DNA of 64,000 nt from Noviherbaspirillum sp. L7-7A. GTDB taxonomy: Bacteria > Pseudomonadota > Gammaproteobacteria > Burkholderiales > Burkholderiaceae_D. The DNA is taken from assembly GCF_019052805.1 (NCBI RefSeq), contig NZ_JAHQRJ010000002.1, positions 434,001-498,000 of the forward strand. The letters run 5' to 3'. The position numbers and the translations under genes were made by a program. Shown piece after piece: positions 1 to 10,174 of the stretch. Within the stretch, counting starts at the first letter, position 1, and each line of letters opens with the position of its first letter. Under the pieces are notes generated by a model. The model saw only the letters and a list, made by a program, of their open reading frames with translations, did not search any database and was not told where the DNA came from.

Positions 1-1404
1 GGCATCGATGACTTCCAGAAGCTGCTTACCCTTTCCGAATCGGGATGGGAGGCGGAGCTGGTGACCAGGGAGCATGCCTTCGGGCAGGGCTTCTTCAGTG
101 CGTTGCACAGTGGCAAGCATGTCACCGTGGAGTCGCGCGGACGCCGGATCGCCTTTGAAACCGAAGACGTCCTGAACTTTGCCAGCATTGCGGAGGAGCC
201 CTCAGACTTCATTGGTGGCACCAGCATCACGCTGCAAGGCATGACGCTGCCAAAAAAGAACCTGGTCGATGCACTGACCAAGTTCGCCAAGGGGTTTCCC
301 ATCGAAGTCACGCTCGATGGCCTGCAACTCGCCCGCCGGCATGCCCTGCCTTCACTGGCGACGGTGGAGACAGCCATTGGCCATATCCATCTTCGCGGCT
401 ATCACGACAGCAAACCGCAGTTGGGTAGCGGGATCGAGGTTTATTTGCAAGGTCTGCCCATCTACAATTCAGGCTTTTCCTGGGAGGACCGCAACGTCGT
501 CCACCTGGATGCAACGCAGTTTGACGCGCGCATGCCGGACCGCTCGCAACTGATCGATGAAAAGGAGGCAGTCAAACGCATCCAGAATGCAGTGCGTACC
601 GAACAGGAGAAAATCCTGGCGGCACACAAGGCGGAAATCGGTGGTGAAGCTTTTGCGGAGAAATACTGGCACCTGCTGCCGCAACTTGGCCTGTCCGAGA
701 TGCTGTTAGATATTCCCTACCTGCCAAAGTCGGCGCTGGAGTATGCCCCTGAGCCGGTTCTGAACAGGGATTGTCTCTTCCGCACGGAAGTAGAGTCTGG
801 CATTACCCGCGAGTCGGTGGAATCAGGAGAGCATGTCCTTTGTGTGGGCTCGCCTACCGAAGAAACGATTCCAGTGCACATGCTGGCGTATAAAAAACGC
901 TGGATGGTTGTCTCAAACCTGCCTACCGAGCACTGGGCCGATCAGCATCGGGTGGATCTGGAGGAAAGCGCTGAGAAAGTCGTCGTTACCCTCAACGGTG
1001 ACGAAGGCACGATGCAGATGTTCCAGGGCAGGTATATCGATGCCCGGGTGCGGTTCTGTGACAGTTTGACCTTAACGCTTAATCAGCACGTCGTGACGTT
1101 GGATGACGAAGCGGTCTTTTGCGCTTTTGGCGAGGTCGCCGTACCGGGCAAAGCCAGTGGCTGGAATACGGTCATGCAGGCCAGCTCCTACATCGGCGAA
1201 AACGATCAATACGGGGAAGACGATCGTGATATCGACGATCAACACTTCCAGGCGCTTGTCGCACTGCACCGCACGAAGGACCTCAGCACCGTAGTAAAAA
1301 TGGTCTTGTCACACGGCGGCGTGCATCGCTTCGATGCGCTTCGTGGTCATTGTTTTAACGTCATCGTCGATGACACTGGCAACCTGACGGTCACGTCAGT
1401 CTAG
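1..1404 (+). CDS. GHKL/HSP90-type ATPase-like protein, 5' end outside window
   Basis: The reading frame is open from base 1, so the gene starts upstream; a GTG at 61 is an internal possibility only. The first visible residues (GIDDFQKLL, then an AFGQGFFSAL block) resemble the stretch between the N/G1 box and the GFFS-type G2 region of HSP90/histidine-kinase-like ATPases, and the following beta-rich SRG and GTSITL segments fit that fold. The remaining ~350 residues are not recognised. The gene ends in TAG just before a strong terminator, so it is the last gene of its transcription unit. Function is unknown; the ATPase assignment rests on motif similarity of a truncated N-terminus. Confidence 0.6.
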   Translation, partial: GIDDFQKLLTLSESGWEAELVTREHAFGQGFFSALHSGKHVTVESRGRRIAFETEDVLNFASIAEEPSDFIGGTSITLQGMTLPKKNLVDALTKFAKGFPIEVTLDGLQLARRHALPSLATVETAIGHIHLRGYHDSKPQLGSGIEVYLQGLPIYNSGFSWEDRNVVHLDATQFDARMPDRSQLIDEKEAVKRIQNAVRTEQEKILAAHKAEIGGEAFAEKYWHLLPQLGLSEMLLDIPYLPKSALEYAPEPVLNRDCLFRTEVESGITRESVESGEHVLCVGSPTEETIPVHMLAYKKRWMVVSNLPTEHWADQHRVDLEESAEKVVVTLNGDEGTMQMFQGRYIDARVRFCDSLTLTLNQHVVTLDDEAVFCAFGEVAVPGKASGWNTVMQASSYIGENDQYGEDDRDIDDQHFQALVALHRTKDLSTVVKMVLSHGGVHRFDALRGHCFNVIVDDTGNLTVTSV

Positions 1405-1420
1405 CCGGCCCTGAAGCACC

Positions 1421-1451
1421 AAGCCCACCCTTTACGGGGTGGGCTTTTTTT
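1421..1451 (+). terminator. Rho-independent terminator
   Basis: A perfect 9-bp stem (AGCCCACCC / GGGTGGGCT) with a short loop is followed by a run of seven T. It lies 17 bases after the stop codon of the upstream ATPase-like gene and ends that transcription unit. Confidence 0.9.
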
Positions 1452-1493
1452 CGTCCAAGGTGAACTGGCCGCGCAAGGGCCGACAGCGCAGCC

Positions 1494-1748
1494 TTAAATC
1501 GCAGCTGCCGTCGTATCGACCAGGTGCTCGTAGTTTGGGATGACCTTGCGCACGTCGTCGAGCGAAGTGGCGTTCTGCATTTCCAGAAACAGGCTGGCCA
1601 GCAGGATTTCGGCACGGCCTTCCGGATACGACAGCAGCGCTTGCTTGAGTTTGCGTGCCGACGGGGTTGCCTGGCCACCGACCTTGGAGACGTCAGCATA
1701 GCCAAGCATGTCCAGACCTATTTCTACTGCAGTATTTGCAACGACCAT
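1494..1748 (-). CDS. Small hypothetical protein (84 aa)
   Basis: The frame opens further upstream (to 1847), but the ATG at 1748 is preceded by GGGAA at suitable spacing and starts a hydrophilic, helix-rich protein, so it is preferred. Product begins MVVANTAVEIGLDMLGY. No family is recognised and no membrane segment or signal peptide is seen. It is divergent from the response regulator gene at 1938 and convergent with the ATPase-like gene. Confidence 0.55.
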   Translation of the reverse strand: MVVANTAVEIGLDMLGYADVSKVGGQATPSARKLKQALLSYPEGRAEILLASLFLEMQNATSLDDVRKVIPNYEHLVDTTAAAI

Positions 1749-1854
1749 AATGTTTCCCAAAAAAAAGTGTGTGTTTCGTGTGCAGTCACCGGGTTTTGTT
1801 GCTCGGTAACGAATAGCGATATTTTGCACATTGGAAACATATGCCACAATGTGT

Positions 1855-1874
1855 CTTTCGGCATGTGTCGAAAG
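1855..1874. promoter_or_regulatory. Inverted repeat between divergent genes
   Basis: CTTTCG and CGAAAG form a perfect 6-bp inverted repeat around an 8-base spacer, in the A+T-rich region between the small divergent gene (start 1748) and the response regulator (start 1938). It could be an operator for the regulator next door; no protein is assigned. Confidence 0.3.
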
Positions 1875-1937
1875 TAACTAACCTAAAATTCATGAGTTAT
1901 TTACCCTTAGTCAATATTTAGATGGACAAAACAGGCG

Positions 1938-2588
1938 ATGAAGATACTGATTACTGATGATCATCCGATGCTGGCGGCCGGGCTGAAGGGCACGCTTGAG
2001 CATGAGATTCCGGGCTACGATTATCTGACTTGCACCAATCTCACCGATGCGAAAAAGATTCTGTTTGGCGGTAGAGGAACGCAGGTTTTGTTAGTGATCT
2101 GCGATTTGAGATTAGGGCCGGAAAGCGGCGCTGAATTGCTCACCTACATGCAGGTCCTTCCTGGGCCCAGAATCCCGGTGGTGATGCTCTCAGGATTGAT
2201 GGAACAAGCCGCAGTCAACTCCTGCAAGGGGCTAGGCGCAAAAGGCTACGTATCTAAAACCGACAATCCCGAGGTGCTGACCCAAGCAATCAGAACGATC
2301 CTCGCCGGCGGCGAATTCTTTCCTTCGTGGGACAACAAATGCACGTCGCAATTTCTGGACCGCGCCCTCAAGATGACCGAGCGCCAGCGTGCGGTCATGG
2401 ATCTGGCGATTTCCGCCTTGTCGAACAAGGAAATCGCGCGGCACCTCGCCATTACTGAAGGCACGGTCAAGAACTACCTGCGCGAGATTTATGGCTTTCT
2501 GAACGTGAAAAACCGTACTGACTTCAGTGTCCAGGCCGCCAAGTGTGGCTACACCCCTCGCACTGTTCCAGCCTCGGCACGCGTCTAG
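1938..2588 (+). CDS. NarL/FixJ-family response regulator
   Basis: Two-domain response regulator of 216 residues. The receiver domain (about 1-120) has the acidic pair D7/D8, the phospho-acceptor D56 in CDLRLGP, S85 and the conserved K107. A LuxR-type helix-turn-helix follows (about 145-205; LTERQ-like start, SNKEIARHLAITEGTVKNYL recognition region). It should activate or repress transcription on phosphorylation. The expected partner is the hybrid histidine kinase gene directly downstream, which is broken, so this regulator may be orphaned or cross-phosphorylated. It ends GTC TAG. Confidence 0.9.
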   Translation: MKILITDDHPMLAAGLKGTLEHEIPGYDYLTCTNLTDAKKILFGGRGTQVLLVICDLRLGPESGAELLTYMQVLPGPRIPVVMLSGLMEQAAVNSCKGLGAKGYVSKTDNPEVLTQAIRTILAGGEFFPSWDNKCTSQFLDRALKMTERQRAVMDLAISALSNKEIARHLAITEGTVKNYLREIYGFLNVKNRTDFSVQAAKCGYTPRTVPASARV

Positions 2589-2665
2589 CCCGTTCTTCGG
2601 GAGCGTTTGCGCTGAATGGTGCTGTCCTGCCTGCACACGATGAAAGTCTCCATCGATCACATGCC

Positions 2666-4529
2666 ATGATTACCAGCACTCTTTCACCACGTTACTTGCG
2701 GCGGCTTGACTTCAACCTTCTGGTTGGCCTCCCACAAGTTCTCCTTTCCAACTGCACGGCAATGGTCGGCACTCTGTTCATCTTCTGGGTCACCCAAGCC
2801 ACTGTCAGGGATTCGGCGACACATTGCATTTCCGTGCTATCCCAGCTATGGCTTACTGCCAGTTGTTCGCTGATCGTCGTTCGCAACCTGTATTTCGCAA
2901 GGTTCAAACGCATAGTTGCAGCAGGAGTCGGTATAGACCCAACAACGATGCCTATTACCTCCCGTGAAAACATCCTGATCAAGGGGCAGCAAGTCAATTT
3001 CGGAAAGGCGATTCCCCAACGTGCTGCGGCTGCGATTGTTTCTGGCTTGATATGGGGAGCAGCAGGACTATTGTTTTTTAACGTAGTCACTGACGACGGC
3101 CGGCACTACCTGCTTCTTGCCTTGGTCACCTTGACCTTCACCAGCATGCCGTCCCTATGCGTCGCCATGGGGATTTCTCGCGCTCTGGGCACCGACGTGG
3201 CTCCCCAACATGCTCTTCTACGCCTCTGGCAGCCATGCCACCGTGTTCAATGTCTATGCTGTAATCACGCTATTAGCAGGATGCGCGGTATCAAAGGGAA
3301 TTCGGATGGCGTTGAGCCAGATGCGGGAGCGACACAACAAATGGATCGATGAAGTCATAGCCGCCAGAGAAAAGGATATAGCAACGGAGGCCAAGGCACG
3401 GGCAACGGAAGCGATGGCGTAGCAGCAAAAGATGTTTCTGCTTGGCGCAGGCCATGACTTGGCCCAGCCGATCAACACGATGCTCAACTGCCTAGGCAGT
3501 TTTGAAAAGCGGATCGAGGACATGGAGCGCTTTGGTGGCCCTCTCAATTCCATGCGCACGGCAGCGGCATCTCTGCAGCGGCTTTGCACTGACATCCTTC
3601 ACATGGAGAAAGTCAATTCTGGCTTGCATAAGGCAGAACTCAAGCCAGTCAGCCTGCAGGTAATGTTTGAAAAGGTCATCAACCAGACCCTGCACCTTTC
3701 AAAGCCAAAACTTCAGACGCTGTCGAACCGCGCAACCGACCTGCTGGTCAGGACTGACCCTTTTTACCTGGAGCGAATTCTGCGCAACCTAGTGGAAAAT
3801 GCCATCCGGTATACGCCGCATGAAGGCAATGTGATGCTGGTTGCTCGCCGGGCGGGAGAGTTCGTCCATATCGAAGCTTGGAATACCGGAGCTGGCATCT
3901 CGCCCTCAGCTCAGCAGACGATGTTCGAAGTGTTTGAGCGCGGAGACAATCCGGGGCCGCAAAAGGGTTTTGGGCTTGGCCTGTCCATCGTCAAAGGCTT
4001 GGCCAACTCGATCGGCGGAACGATTACGGTCAAGTCTATACCTGGCAAGGGAACACGGTTCCGGCTGACGCTGCCAAAGGCTGATATAGGAGAGGAACTG
4101 GACACGGTTGAGACGACTGGCGTCCTGCCTTCGATCAACGGTATGTGGATCGCCCTGATTGACGACAACGACAATCTGAGAAATTCGCTCGTTGACTACC
4201 TACAGAGCGAAGGAGCCAACGTTTTTGCGACCAAAGACGCTGCCAGCATGGTCCCGCTATTAAAAGAATGCAACGAGCGTATTGATATTCTTATTACCGA
4301 CTGGAACCTGCGGGGCGAAACTGGCGAACGCGCATTCAGGAAATTGCTGGACAATGTACCAGGCTTTTATCCGATGTGGATTGTCATCAGTGCAGCTATC
4401 CACCCCGAAAAAGCCGGCGAGATCCAGGCCCGTGGCGTGCCCGTGCTGATCAAACCAGTCGAGCCAACCGTTCTGAGAGATCAAATAGCCATGCTAGGCG
4501 TTCTGTCGATCAATCCCGATCACTTGTAA
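2666..4529 (+). pseudogene. Hybrid sensor histidine kinase, broken by a frameshift and an amber codon
   Basis: The 5' part (from ATG 2666) encodes about six hydrophobic segments. Around 3165-3200 the coding sense moves from that frame to the +1 frame, continuing as LWAPTWLPN then MLFYASGSHATVF. After a charged coiled-coil linker a TAG at 3420-3422 interrupts the frame, and coding resumes at once with QQK and the H-box FLLGAGHDLAQPI. HATPase boxes (NLVENAIRYT, WNTGAGIS, GFGLGLSIVKG) and a C-terminal receiver domain with DDND, D in ITDWNL and K in LIKPV follow. Two independent lesions make this a pseudogene unless one is a sequencing error. It is the probable partner of the response regulator upstream. 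Confidence 0.8.
3432..4529 (+). CDS. Intact kinase-core/receiver ORF inside the broken kinase gene
   Basis: This 365-residue ORF starts at the methionine right after the amber codon and keeps the whole catalytic part: dimerisation/H-box histidine in GAGHDLAQP, HATPase_c domain (about 100-215) and receiver domain (about 235-355). If translated independently it would be a soluble hybrid kinase without the membrane sensor. AAAGATG upstream gives no convincing ribosome site, so translation is doubtful. Confidence 0.5.
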   Translation: MFLLGAGHDLAQPINTMLNCLGSFEKRIEDMERFGGPLNSMRTAAASLQRLCTDILHMEKVNSGLHKAELKPVSLQVMFEKVINQTLHLSKPKLQTLSNRATDLLVRTDPFYLERILRNLVENAIRYTPHEGNVMLVARRAGEFVHIEAWNTGAGISPSAQQTMFEVFERGDNPGPQKGFGLGLSIVKGLANSIGGTITVKSIPGKGTRFRLTLPKADIGEELDTVETTGVLPSINGMWIALIDDNDNLRNSLVDYLQSEGANVFATKDAASMVPLLKECNERIDILITDWNLRGETGERAFRKLLDNVPGFYPMWIVISAAIHPEKAGEIQARGVPVLIKPVEPTVLRDQIAMLGVLSINPDHL

Positions 4530-4561
4530 CACGGATAAACAGGCACTGGCACCTGTCTCGG

Positions 4562-4591
4562 ACCGCGACCGCAAGGCATCGCGGTTTTTTT
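4562..4591 (+). terminator. Rho-independent terminator after the kinase gene
   Basis: ACCGCGA and TCGCGGT pair across a 10-base loop and run into seven T. It lies 33 bases beyond the stop of the kinase gene and separates it from the sigma-like gene at 4754. Confidence 0.85.
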
Positions 4592-4753
4592 GTTCGGAAA
4601 AAGACTTCACTGGCTCTAAGCGAATCCACCGCAGTAATTATTACCCTGCATGAATCAATAAATATATATACAGTATGTATTCTTCTTTGCACATGTTGAT
4701 CCGAGTAGATATACTCCAGGGAATCTGAGAACAGGCAAGCCTATCCTTTCACC

Positions 4754-5845
4754 ATGTCAGCCGTCATCCTAGAAGATCCGCCAATTGATCAGACCACCAA
4801 GGCCTCGCCTTTGGAGGAGATGATCGAGAAATACCTGCAGTATCCAACGGATGACAAGGCCTTTATAGACAAACTGGCACTGGCGCTTTTTCATGACCCG
4901 CGTGTGCGAGGTATTTGTCGCAAGTGGGCTTTCGAGAACGGAGTCGACCTCAGGCGCGTTGAAGAAGTCATCCAGCGCGTGATGATCGTCTTCTTCGCCA
5001 AGATGCTGCCGAAGATTCGCGCCTCCCGCGCTGTCTACTACGTCATCTGGGCGATCGCGGACAACGTCAGCCGGGAAGTGCTGCGGGATGAAAACACGCT
5101 GACTTACCACCACGATTCGGTGGAAGCCATGCATGACCGCGGCGAGGAACTGACCCAGGTCGGCCTGGTGGAAACGGAAGAGTTTGACCTGGATTTATGC
5201 ATTGACCAAAACGACGAGCGCGTACGATTTATGACTGACATGAACAAGGTAGCAACAGGAGAAATGAGCATGGGTGATACCGGAGTATTTAACATCGATG
5301 CAGTCCCTTTCATGGCATTCGTGCCCCCATCGACCGAGCCGGAACAGGAAATTCCTGATCGCCGCTATCTGAAAGATGCATACAAAAGCGCCACGCCGGG
5401 ACGCCGCAAGGGCCAGACCCGCACGGTCCTTTCCACGGACCAACAGGAACTGGTGTCCATTGGCGAGGAAATGGGGGTGCGCAATCAGGACTATGCCGTT
5501 CTGCTCGGCATCGGCCTGCCCCGCCTCTCCTCCTACATTTACGGTCGTACTGCCAGCGTATCGAAGGAAGTCATGGCAAAGGCACGCCAGCTGCTCGAAG
5601 AGCACAAGACCACAAATGGGGTACGCTCCAACAAGTTTGACAAGCCGATGAGCGACATCCTGACCGACTGGGAACAGCGCCTGGGTACGACAGAAAATAC
5701 GGGGATCGCCAACCTGATCGGTGTGACCACGATGACGATCCACCGCTGGCGGAAGAATGAGAACAAGCCCGACGCCACGGCGCTGACCCGCTATGACCAT
5801 ATCGTCTCGACGCTTGAAGCACGGATGGCCCGCATTAATGCCTGA
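4754..5845 (+). CDS. Putative sigma-factor-like regulator with two C-terminal HTH segments
   Basis: A 363-residue protein with no firm family assignment. Residues ~40-115 (DPRVRGICRKWAFENGVD, RRVEEVIQRVMIVFFAKML, YYVIWAIADNVSREVLR) follow the pattern of region 2 of ECF sigma factors. A variable middle is followed by two helix-turn-helix-like segments: ~235-280 (QDYAVLLGIGLPRLSSYIYG) and ~305-345 (TGIANLIGVTTMTIHRWRK). The gene stands alone between a terminator and an A+T-rich gap, which fits a regulatory gene of the island. The sigma relationship is a pattern match by eye; an XRE-type regulator with an unrelated N-terminus is the main alternative. Confidence 0.6.
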   Translation: MSAVILEDPPIDQTTKASPLEEMIEKYLQYPTDDKAFIDKLALALFHDPRVRGICRKWAFENGVDLRRVEEVIQRVMIVFFAKMLPKIRASRAVYYVIWAIADNVSREVLRDENTLTYHHDSVEAMHDRGEELTQVGLVETEEFDLDLCIDQNDERVRFMTDMNKVATGEMSMGDTGVFNIDAVPFMAFVPPSTEPEQEIPDRRYLKDAYKSATPGRRKGQTRTVLSTDQQELVSIGEEMGVRNQDYAVLLGIGLPRLSSYIYGRTASVSKEVMAKARQLLEEHKTTNGVRSNKFDKPMSDILTDWEQRLGTTENTGIANLIGVTTMTIHRWRKNENKPDATALTRYDHIVSTLEARMARINA

Positions 5846-5973
5846 TAAGGCCAGCACGCAGTAAACCAAGCCTGCCATGCGCCCGGTTTATTATGGCACA
5901 CGGGGTTGCTGAAACACTAAGCTGTGTTTCGCAAATGCAACAATATAGATTTATTGTGCGAAACAAATTGGCT

Positions 5974-6297
5974 TTATTCGCCTACCGCTTTAGGATTGCA
6001 TCTCTGGACAAGCGGTGTCGATATCAGCAATAAGGGTACTAGGCCGCCACAAGCAACATACCAAGTGCGTCCAGCCTGATTCTTCAGTCGTTGTGGGGGC
6101 ATCCCGAGGCGGGTATGCCCTTTGATAGCACTCCAGACGACCTGCCAGTTCTCAAGATCAATTATCTCGTTTATTTCATCCAAACTCGATAGGGCTGTCG
6201 CCTGTGCGCGCGGCAGATCGTTGAGTGTGCCCAGGACATTTGCATTCTGGTGGCGTATCTGACTATGCTTGTATTGCAGAAGAATATAGCGGCTCAC
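5974..6297 (-). CDS. Hypothetical protein (107 aa)
   Basis: GTG start at 6297 with GAGG eight bases upstream. The N-terminal half is charged and helix-rich (SLDEINEIIDLENWQVVW), the C-terminal half has a short hydrophobic segment (GGLVPLLLIS). No family is recognised. It is isolated between the sigma-like gene and a gene-poor stretch. The ribosome site and codon pattern are the only support. Confidence 0.4.
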   Translation of the reverse strand: MSRYILLQYKHSQIRHQNANVLGTLNDLPRAQATALSSLDEINEIIDLENWQVVWSAIKGHTRLGMPPQRLKNQAGRTWYVACGGLVPLLLISTPLVQRCNPKAVGE

Positions 6298-6759
6298 GTC
6301 AGACCTCGATAGACAGTTAATCGATTACCCGGCGATTATATGAGCACTGTCAACCTTTCTAAGAAGATACATATCAGGGTTGACTAGATCGTATAGCGGT
6401 CATGCTTGACTATTCATGGCAACGCCTTGCGTCGTCAGATTGGCGAGCCTTCAGGGCGATCTGCAGGCCGAAAGAGAAAAACTCCGAGACGCATAAGCGA
6501 ACTCGGAGTGTGGATCAAATGCCGTAGAACGACCAAAGACTGGTTAGACGCCAAGCGCCTTCACGATAGGACGCGAAATTACCCAACCGGTGATGCAGCA
6601 AGCCGTAAGTACGAGTGCCATGGAAAACTCCATAAAAGCGTTATGAATGAGAGAAGAATGCAAAGGACCTTGCGTTGTCTTTGCATACTTGATATGTAGA
6701 ACACGCGTTTGTATTCGTGCGATTAACACGTTTTTGTAAGGAATAAGTTCTGGCCAGTA
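6298..6759. other. Gene-poor stretch
   Basis: About 460 bases without a convincing gene. Overlapping weak ORFs run on both strands, none with a good ribosome site. A hairpin CTCCGAG/CTCGGAG near 6480-6508 lacks a T-run on the plus strand. The minus-strand reading near 6550-6640 could encode a ~30-residue hydrophobic peptide (MEFSMALVLTACCITGWVI), but nothing else supports it. Confidence 0.4.
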
Positions 6760-6793
6760 AAAAGCCCGGATCTTCGTGAGGAAGAATCCGGGC
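6760..6793 (-). terminator. Rho-independent terminator
   Basis: On the minus strand GCCCGGAT and ATCCGGGC pair around a 14-base loop and are followed by five T. It sits 44 bases beyond the stop of the gene at 6837-7511. Confidence 0.88.
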
Positions 6794-6836
6794 AGGTGGT
6801 TAGGGACAGGCAATGCCTGGTTGATGATGCGGACGT

Positions 6837-7511
6837 CTACGCGGCGAGAAGCTCCAGGGAACCCTGATGCAGTGCGCCCCGTGCTAGCACTTCCGGGTAG
6901 ATAACCGGCTGGGGATGCGCTGCGATCAGCTCGTTGATGTCGGTGCCCTCGATAAAGATTTTTTCGGTTGCCGTGAATAGCGAGTGCGTCGCCTCAATGA
7001 CAAAGTACACTGCAAGTGAACGTAGGGCATAGAGCGTTTCGAGCGGGAACTGCATCTGACCCGTATGGCAATGCACCGTTCCGGTAGGAGGCTTGCCGTT
7101 CGTCCAAGAGGTAAGACGAATATCCGCCACTGCGATGCGTTCACCTTTGCGCGAGATAGTGCAGCGTCCCACCTTGTAGTCGAACTCCTTGAGACGCCGC
7201 TTTGCAGCGGTGTCGTCCAGCAGCTTCACGGTGCCGGCATCCCGATCTAGCAAATAGACCTCGCGGCGATTTGCGTCATGGATGTCGATGGCATAGTCCA
7301 CTTCTGCATTAACCCGCGGCGCCACGCTGAGCCGGCAAAGGTAGGTGCCGCTTTCCCGAACGATCCACATGAACTTCACACCAGGCGCATCGTTCTGGCG
7401 AAGGTATTCCCGGTCATGGACATAGAAGTCCACCTTGTAGGAGCTAAGCAGCGGGTAGCCCGCACGCTCGATGATCGCCTTCATTTTTTCAAACAGTTTT
7501 TCTGCATGCAT
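6837..7511 (-). CDS. Hypothetical protein (224 aa)
   Basis: Starts at ATG 7511 with AGGAGA eight bases upstream and ends before a clear terminator, so it is very probably a real gene. The product is soluble, mixed alpha/beta, with no signal peptide or membrane segment. No family is recognised. It follows polB on the same strand after 184 bases and may belong to the same island module. Confidence 0.7.
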   Translation of the reverse strand: MHAEKLFEKMKAIIERAGYPLLSSYKVDFYVHDREYLRQNDAPGVKFMWIVRESGTYLCRLSVAPRVNAEVDYAIDIHDANRREVYLLDRDAGTVKLLDDTAAKRRLKEFDYKVGRCTISRKGERIAVADIRLTSWTNGKPPTGTVHCHTGQMQFPLETLYALRSLAVYFVIEATHSLFTATEKIFIEGTDINELIAAHPQPVIYPEVLARGALHQGSLELLAA

Positions 7512-7695
7512 TTCGATTCTCCTGAGGATTAATGAATCCAGGCTTTGCGTTCACCTGGCTCAGGAGAAATGGCCAACATTGAATTGGAAAATGTCCGAAA
7601 TAGCACAAACTTACTGGATTTGAATTGCTTTGTACCCGCCTGAGCATCGCCTGCAGACACGCCATCCTGCTAATCCATTCCAAGCAAATGTTGCA

Positions 7696-10062
7696 CTAAA
7701 ATAAGTTCTGCTGGCGGCTGGTGAGTAGGACAAAATAATCGCCCAGGAATGGCAATATGGCATCTGCTATCGGTTGCAACTGGCGCGTCAAGTAATGCTC
7801 GTAGTCGATCGGGGAGCGCTTGGCTTCCAGAGGTTCCGGGCCCGCCGTTGTCATCACATACCTAATCCACCCACGATTCTGATATTGCTCAGGACGCCCG
7901 TGTGAGCGGTTGTACTCATCAGCGATGCGCGCCGCGCGAACATGCGGCGGGACGTTATGCTGGTATTCCTCCAGCGATCTGCGCAGTCGCTTCCTGTAGA
8001 CCAGCAGCGCATCATGTTCGCCCTTAAAGGTCTTGGCGACATAATCCCGTACAAAGTCGCGATACGGTTCACCCTTGAAAATGCGCAGATACAGTTCTTG
8101 CTGAAACTGCTGCGCCAGTAGTGTCCAGTCGGTACGGGCCGATTCCAGCCCCTTGAAGACCAATTCTTCCTTTCCATCAGGAGTGAAGATCAGCCCGGCG
8201 TAGCGTTTTTTGCTGCCTTCTTCAGAACCGCGAATGGTCGGCATCAGAAAGCGCCTGTAATGCACATCAACCTCCAGCTCGAGAGCACTCTTCAAACCAA
8301 ATTGCCGCTGCAGATGGTTTTCCCACCAGGCGTTAACATGGTCAACCAGCCTGTGCCCGATGTCAGCCGCCTGTTCGTCCGAGTGCGCCACTTTTAACCA
8401 TACAAAGGTGGAATCGGTGTCGCCATAGATGACCTGGTAGCCCTGTTGCTCTATCAGTTCCCGCGTGCGGTGCATGATCTCGTGGCCGCGCATCGTAATA
8501 GAGGAAGTCAAGCGCGGATCGAAGAAGCGGCATCCAGGTGTCCCGAGGACGCCGTAAAACGCATTCATAATGATTTTCAGGGCTGCCGACAGCGGTTGAT
8601 TGCGCTCACGCTTGGCCGCTTCACGACTCTGCCAGATCTGATTGACGATCGCCGGCAGGCAGTGCGTCTCCCGCGAGAACCGGGCGCCTCGAAACCCCGC
8701 AACGGTCGTACTCTCATCGGTACTGGCGAGGCCTTCCACCATACCGACCGGATCGATTAGAAAGGTACGAATGATTGAGGGGTAAAGGCTCTTGTAATCC
8801 AGCACCAGCACGGAGTCGTACAGGCCAGGCCGGGAATCCATGACAAAGCCGCCGGGGCTGCCTTCCCCCTGCACATCGCCGAGGTTAGGCGCAACATAGC
8901 CCTGGCGGTGCATCATCGGCATGTACAGATGCTCAAACGCAGCCACAGAGCCGCCGCTGCGGTCGATGGCCAGCCCGGTCACACTCGCGCGCTCAAGCAA
9001 AAAATTCATCAGGTCAGTTTTGGCAAAGATGCGAGTCACCAGTTCGCAATCTTTGAGGTTGTAGCGCGCAAGCGCTGGCTTGTCCTCGGCAAAGCGTCTC
9101 TCGATTTCCGCCATGCGGTCGTAGGGATTGTCGATGGCCTTGCCTTCGCCCAGCAGGGTCTGTGCGACATGCTCCAGGCTGAAGGAGGCAAAGTGCCAGG
9201 ATGCGGATCTGAGCGCTTCGATGCCGTCAATGATGACGCGTCCCGCTACCGTGGCAAAGAAATGCTCCTTGTTGCCATGCTCGCGCCATTCAATCAAGCT
9301 TCCATCCCGTCCGAGGCGCAATGGCACACGGTGGAGGTCCGCCTGCTGTTGCAGGACACGAAAGTCAAACTGCACCACGTTCCAGCCGATGATCACGTCC
9401 GGATCGTGCTGCGCCATCCATCGACACAATTGTTCAAGCAGCTCCGCGCGGCTGTCGCAGTACTCCAGCGTGAAATCGAGCTGGTCCTCGCTGCCGTTAA
9501 AAGGGCCAAGCATGTACACCTGCCGCTGGCCACAACCTTCGAGAGCGATGGAATACAGGTCGCCTTGCGCGCTGGTCTCAATATCCAGCGACACGGCTCT
9601 TAAGCGAGGACGGTATCCAGGCGCGGGCTTTAGATGACTGTCGATATACTGCCCTGCGACCGGACCCGGCTGCCCAGAAATTTTTACAGGGGCGGTAATG
9701 AAGCGTTCCATGAGGTAACGCTCCGGAGGACGCACATCGGCCTCATAGACATCAATGCCGTTCTGATGCAACCGCTTGTCCAGCTTTAAAAGCTTCTGGT
9801 ACCGGCTGCAATACATGCCCACCATAGGGCGCCGGCTGAAATCGCTCAGTGCGAGGGGGCGCAACTCGACTGCGCGTTCGCCGCGCAAGAGATCCTCCGC
9901 TTTCTCGCGCTGCTCGACCGGAATAAATGCCACAGACGGTTGCGGCGCCAGGCGAACATGGCACGGTCCGTCATCGGTCGCGAACCAAAAGCCGACTTCC
10001 GTGCCTGTGGCTGTGTCTCGCCAATGACGTGTCAACAAGAAGCCCTGTATCTGATCACTCAA
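7696..10062 (-). CDS. polB: DNA polymerase II (family B)
   Basis: A 788-residue polymerase close in length and sequence to E. coli PolB (783). The exonuclease motifs are intact: ExoI SLDIET, Exo[11 protein letters not shown], Exo[12 protein letters not shown]. So are the polymerase motifs: A in [12 protein letters not shown] in [13 protein letters not shown] in YGDTDST, and KKRYAGL. The C-terminus ends QQNLF, a consensus-like QxxLF beta-clamp-binding peptide in the place of E. coli QLGLF. The start is TTG at 10062 with GAGG/GCAGG upstream. PolB is normally a chromosomal SOS translesion and replication-restart enzyme; here it sits on the island, and a degraded second copy lies at 21147-21460. 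Confidence 0.96.
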   Translation of the reverse strand: MSDQIQGFLLTRHWRDTATGTEVGFWFATDDGPCHVRLAPQPSVAFIPVEQREKAEDLLRGERAVELRPLALSDFSRRPMVGMYCSRYQKLLKLDKRLHQNGIDVYEADVRPPERYLMERFITAPVKISGQPGPVAGQYIDSHLKPAPGYRPRLRAVSLDIETSAQGDLYSIALEGCGQRQVYMLGPFNGSEDQLDFTLEYCDSRAELLEQLCRWMAQHDPDVIIGWNVVQFDFRVLQQQADLHRVPLRLGRDGSLIEWREHGNKEHFFATVAGRVIIDGIEALRSASWHFASFSLEHVAQTLLGEGKAIDNPYDRMAEIERRFAEDKPALARYNLKDCELVTRIFAKTDLMNFLLERASVTGLAIDRSGGSVAAFEHLYMPMMHRQGYVAPNLGDVQGEGSPGGFVMDSRPGLYDSVLVLDYKSLYPSIIRTFLIDPVGMVEGLASTDESTTVAGFRGARFSRETHCLPAIVNQIWQSREAAKRERNQPLSAALKIIMNAFYGVLGTPGCRFFDPRLTSSITMRGHEIMHRTRELIEQQGYQVIYGDTDSTFVWLKVAHSDEQAADIGHRLVDHVNAWWENHLQRQFGLKSALELEVDVHYRRFLMPTIRGSEEGSKKRYAGLIFTPDGKEELVFKGLESARTDWTLLAQQFQQELYLRIFKGEPYRDFVRDYVAKTFKGEHDALLVYRKRLRRSLEEYQHNVPPHVRAARIADEYNRSHGRPEQYQNRGWIRYVMTTAGPEPLEAKRSPIDYEHYLTRQLQPIADAILPFLGDYFVLLTSRQQNLF

Positions 10063-10174
10063 CCTGCAACCTCTACTGCTCCCATCACGCTATCCAATCC
10101 CCTCTCATATGCTACCGGATATTAAATCACACCCTGACCGGCCGTTTGGCACTGTCGGGAAGTTGGGAACCAAC

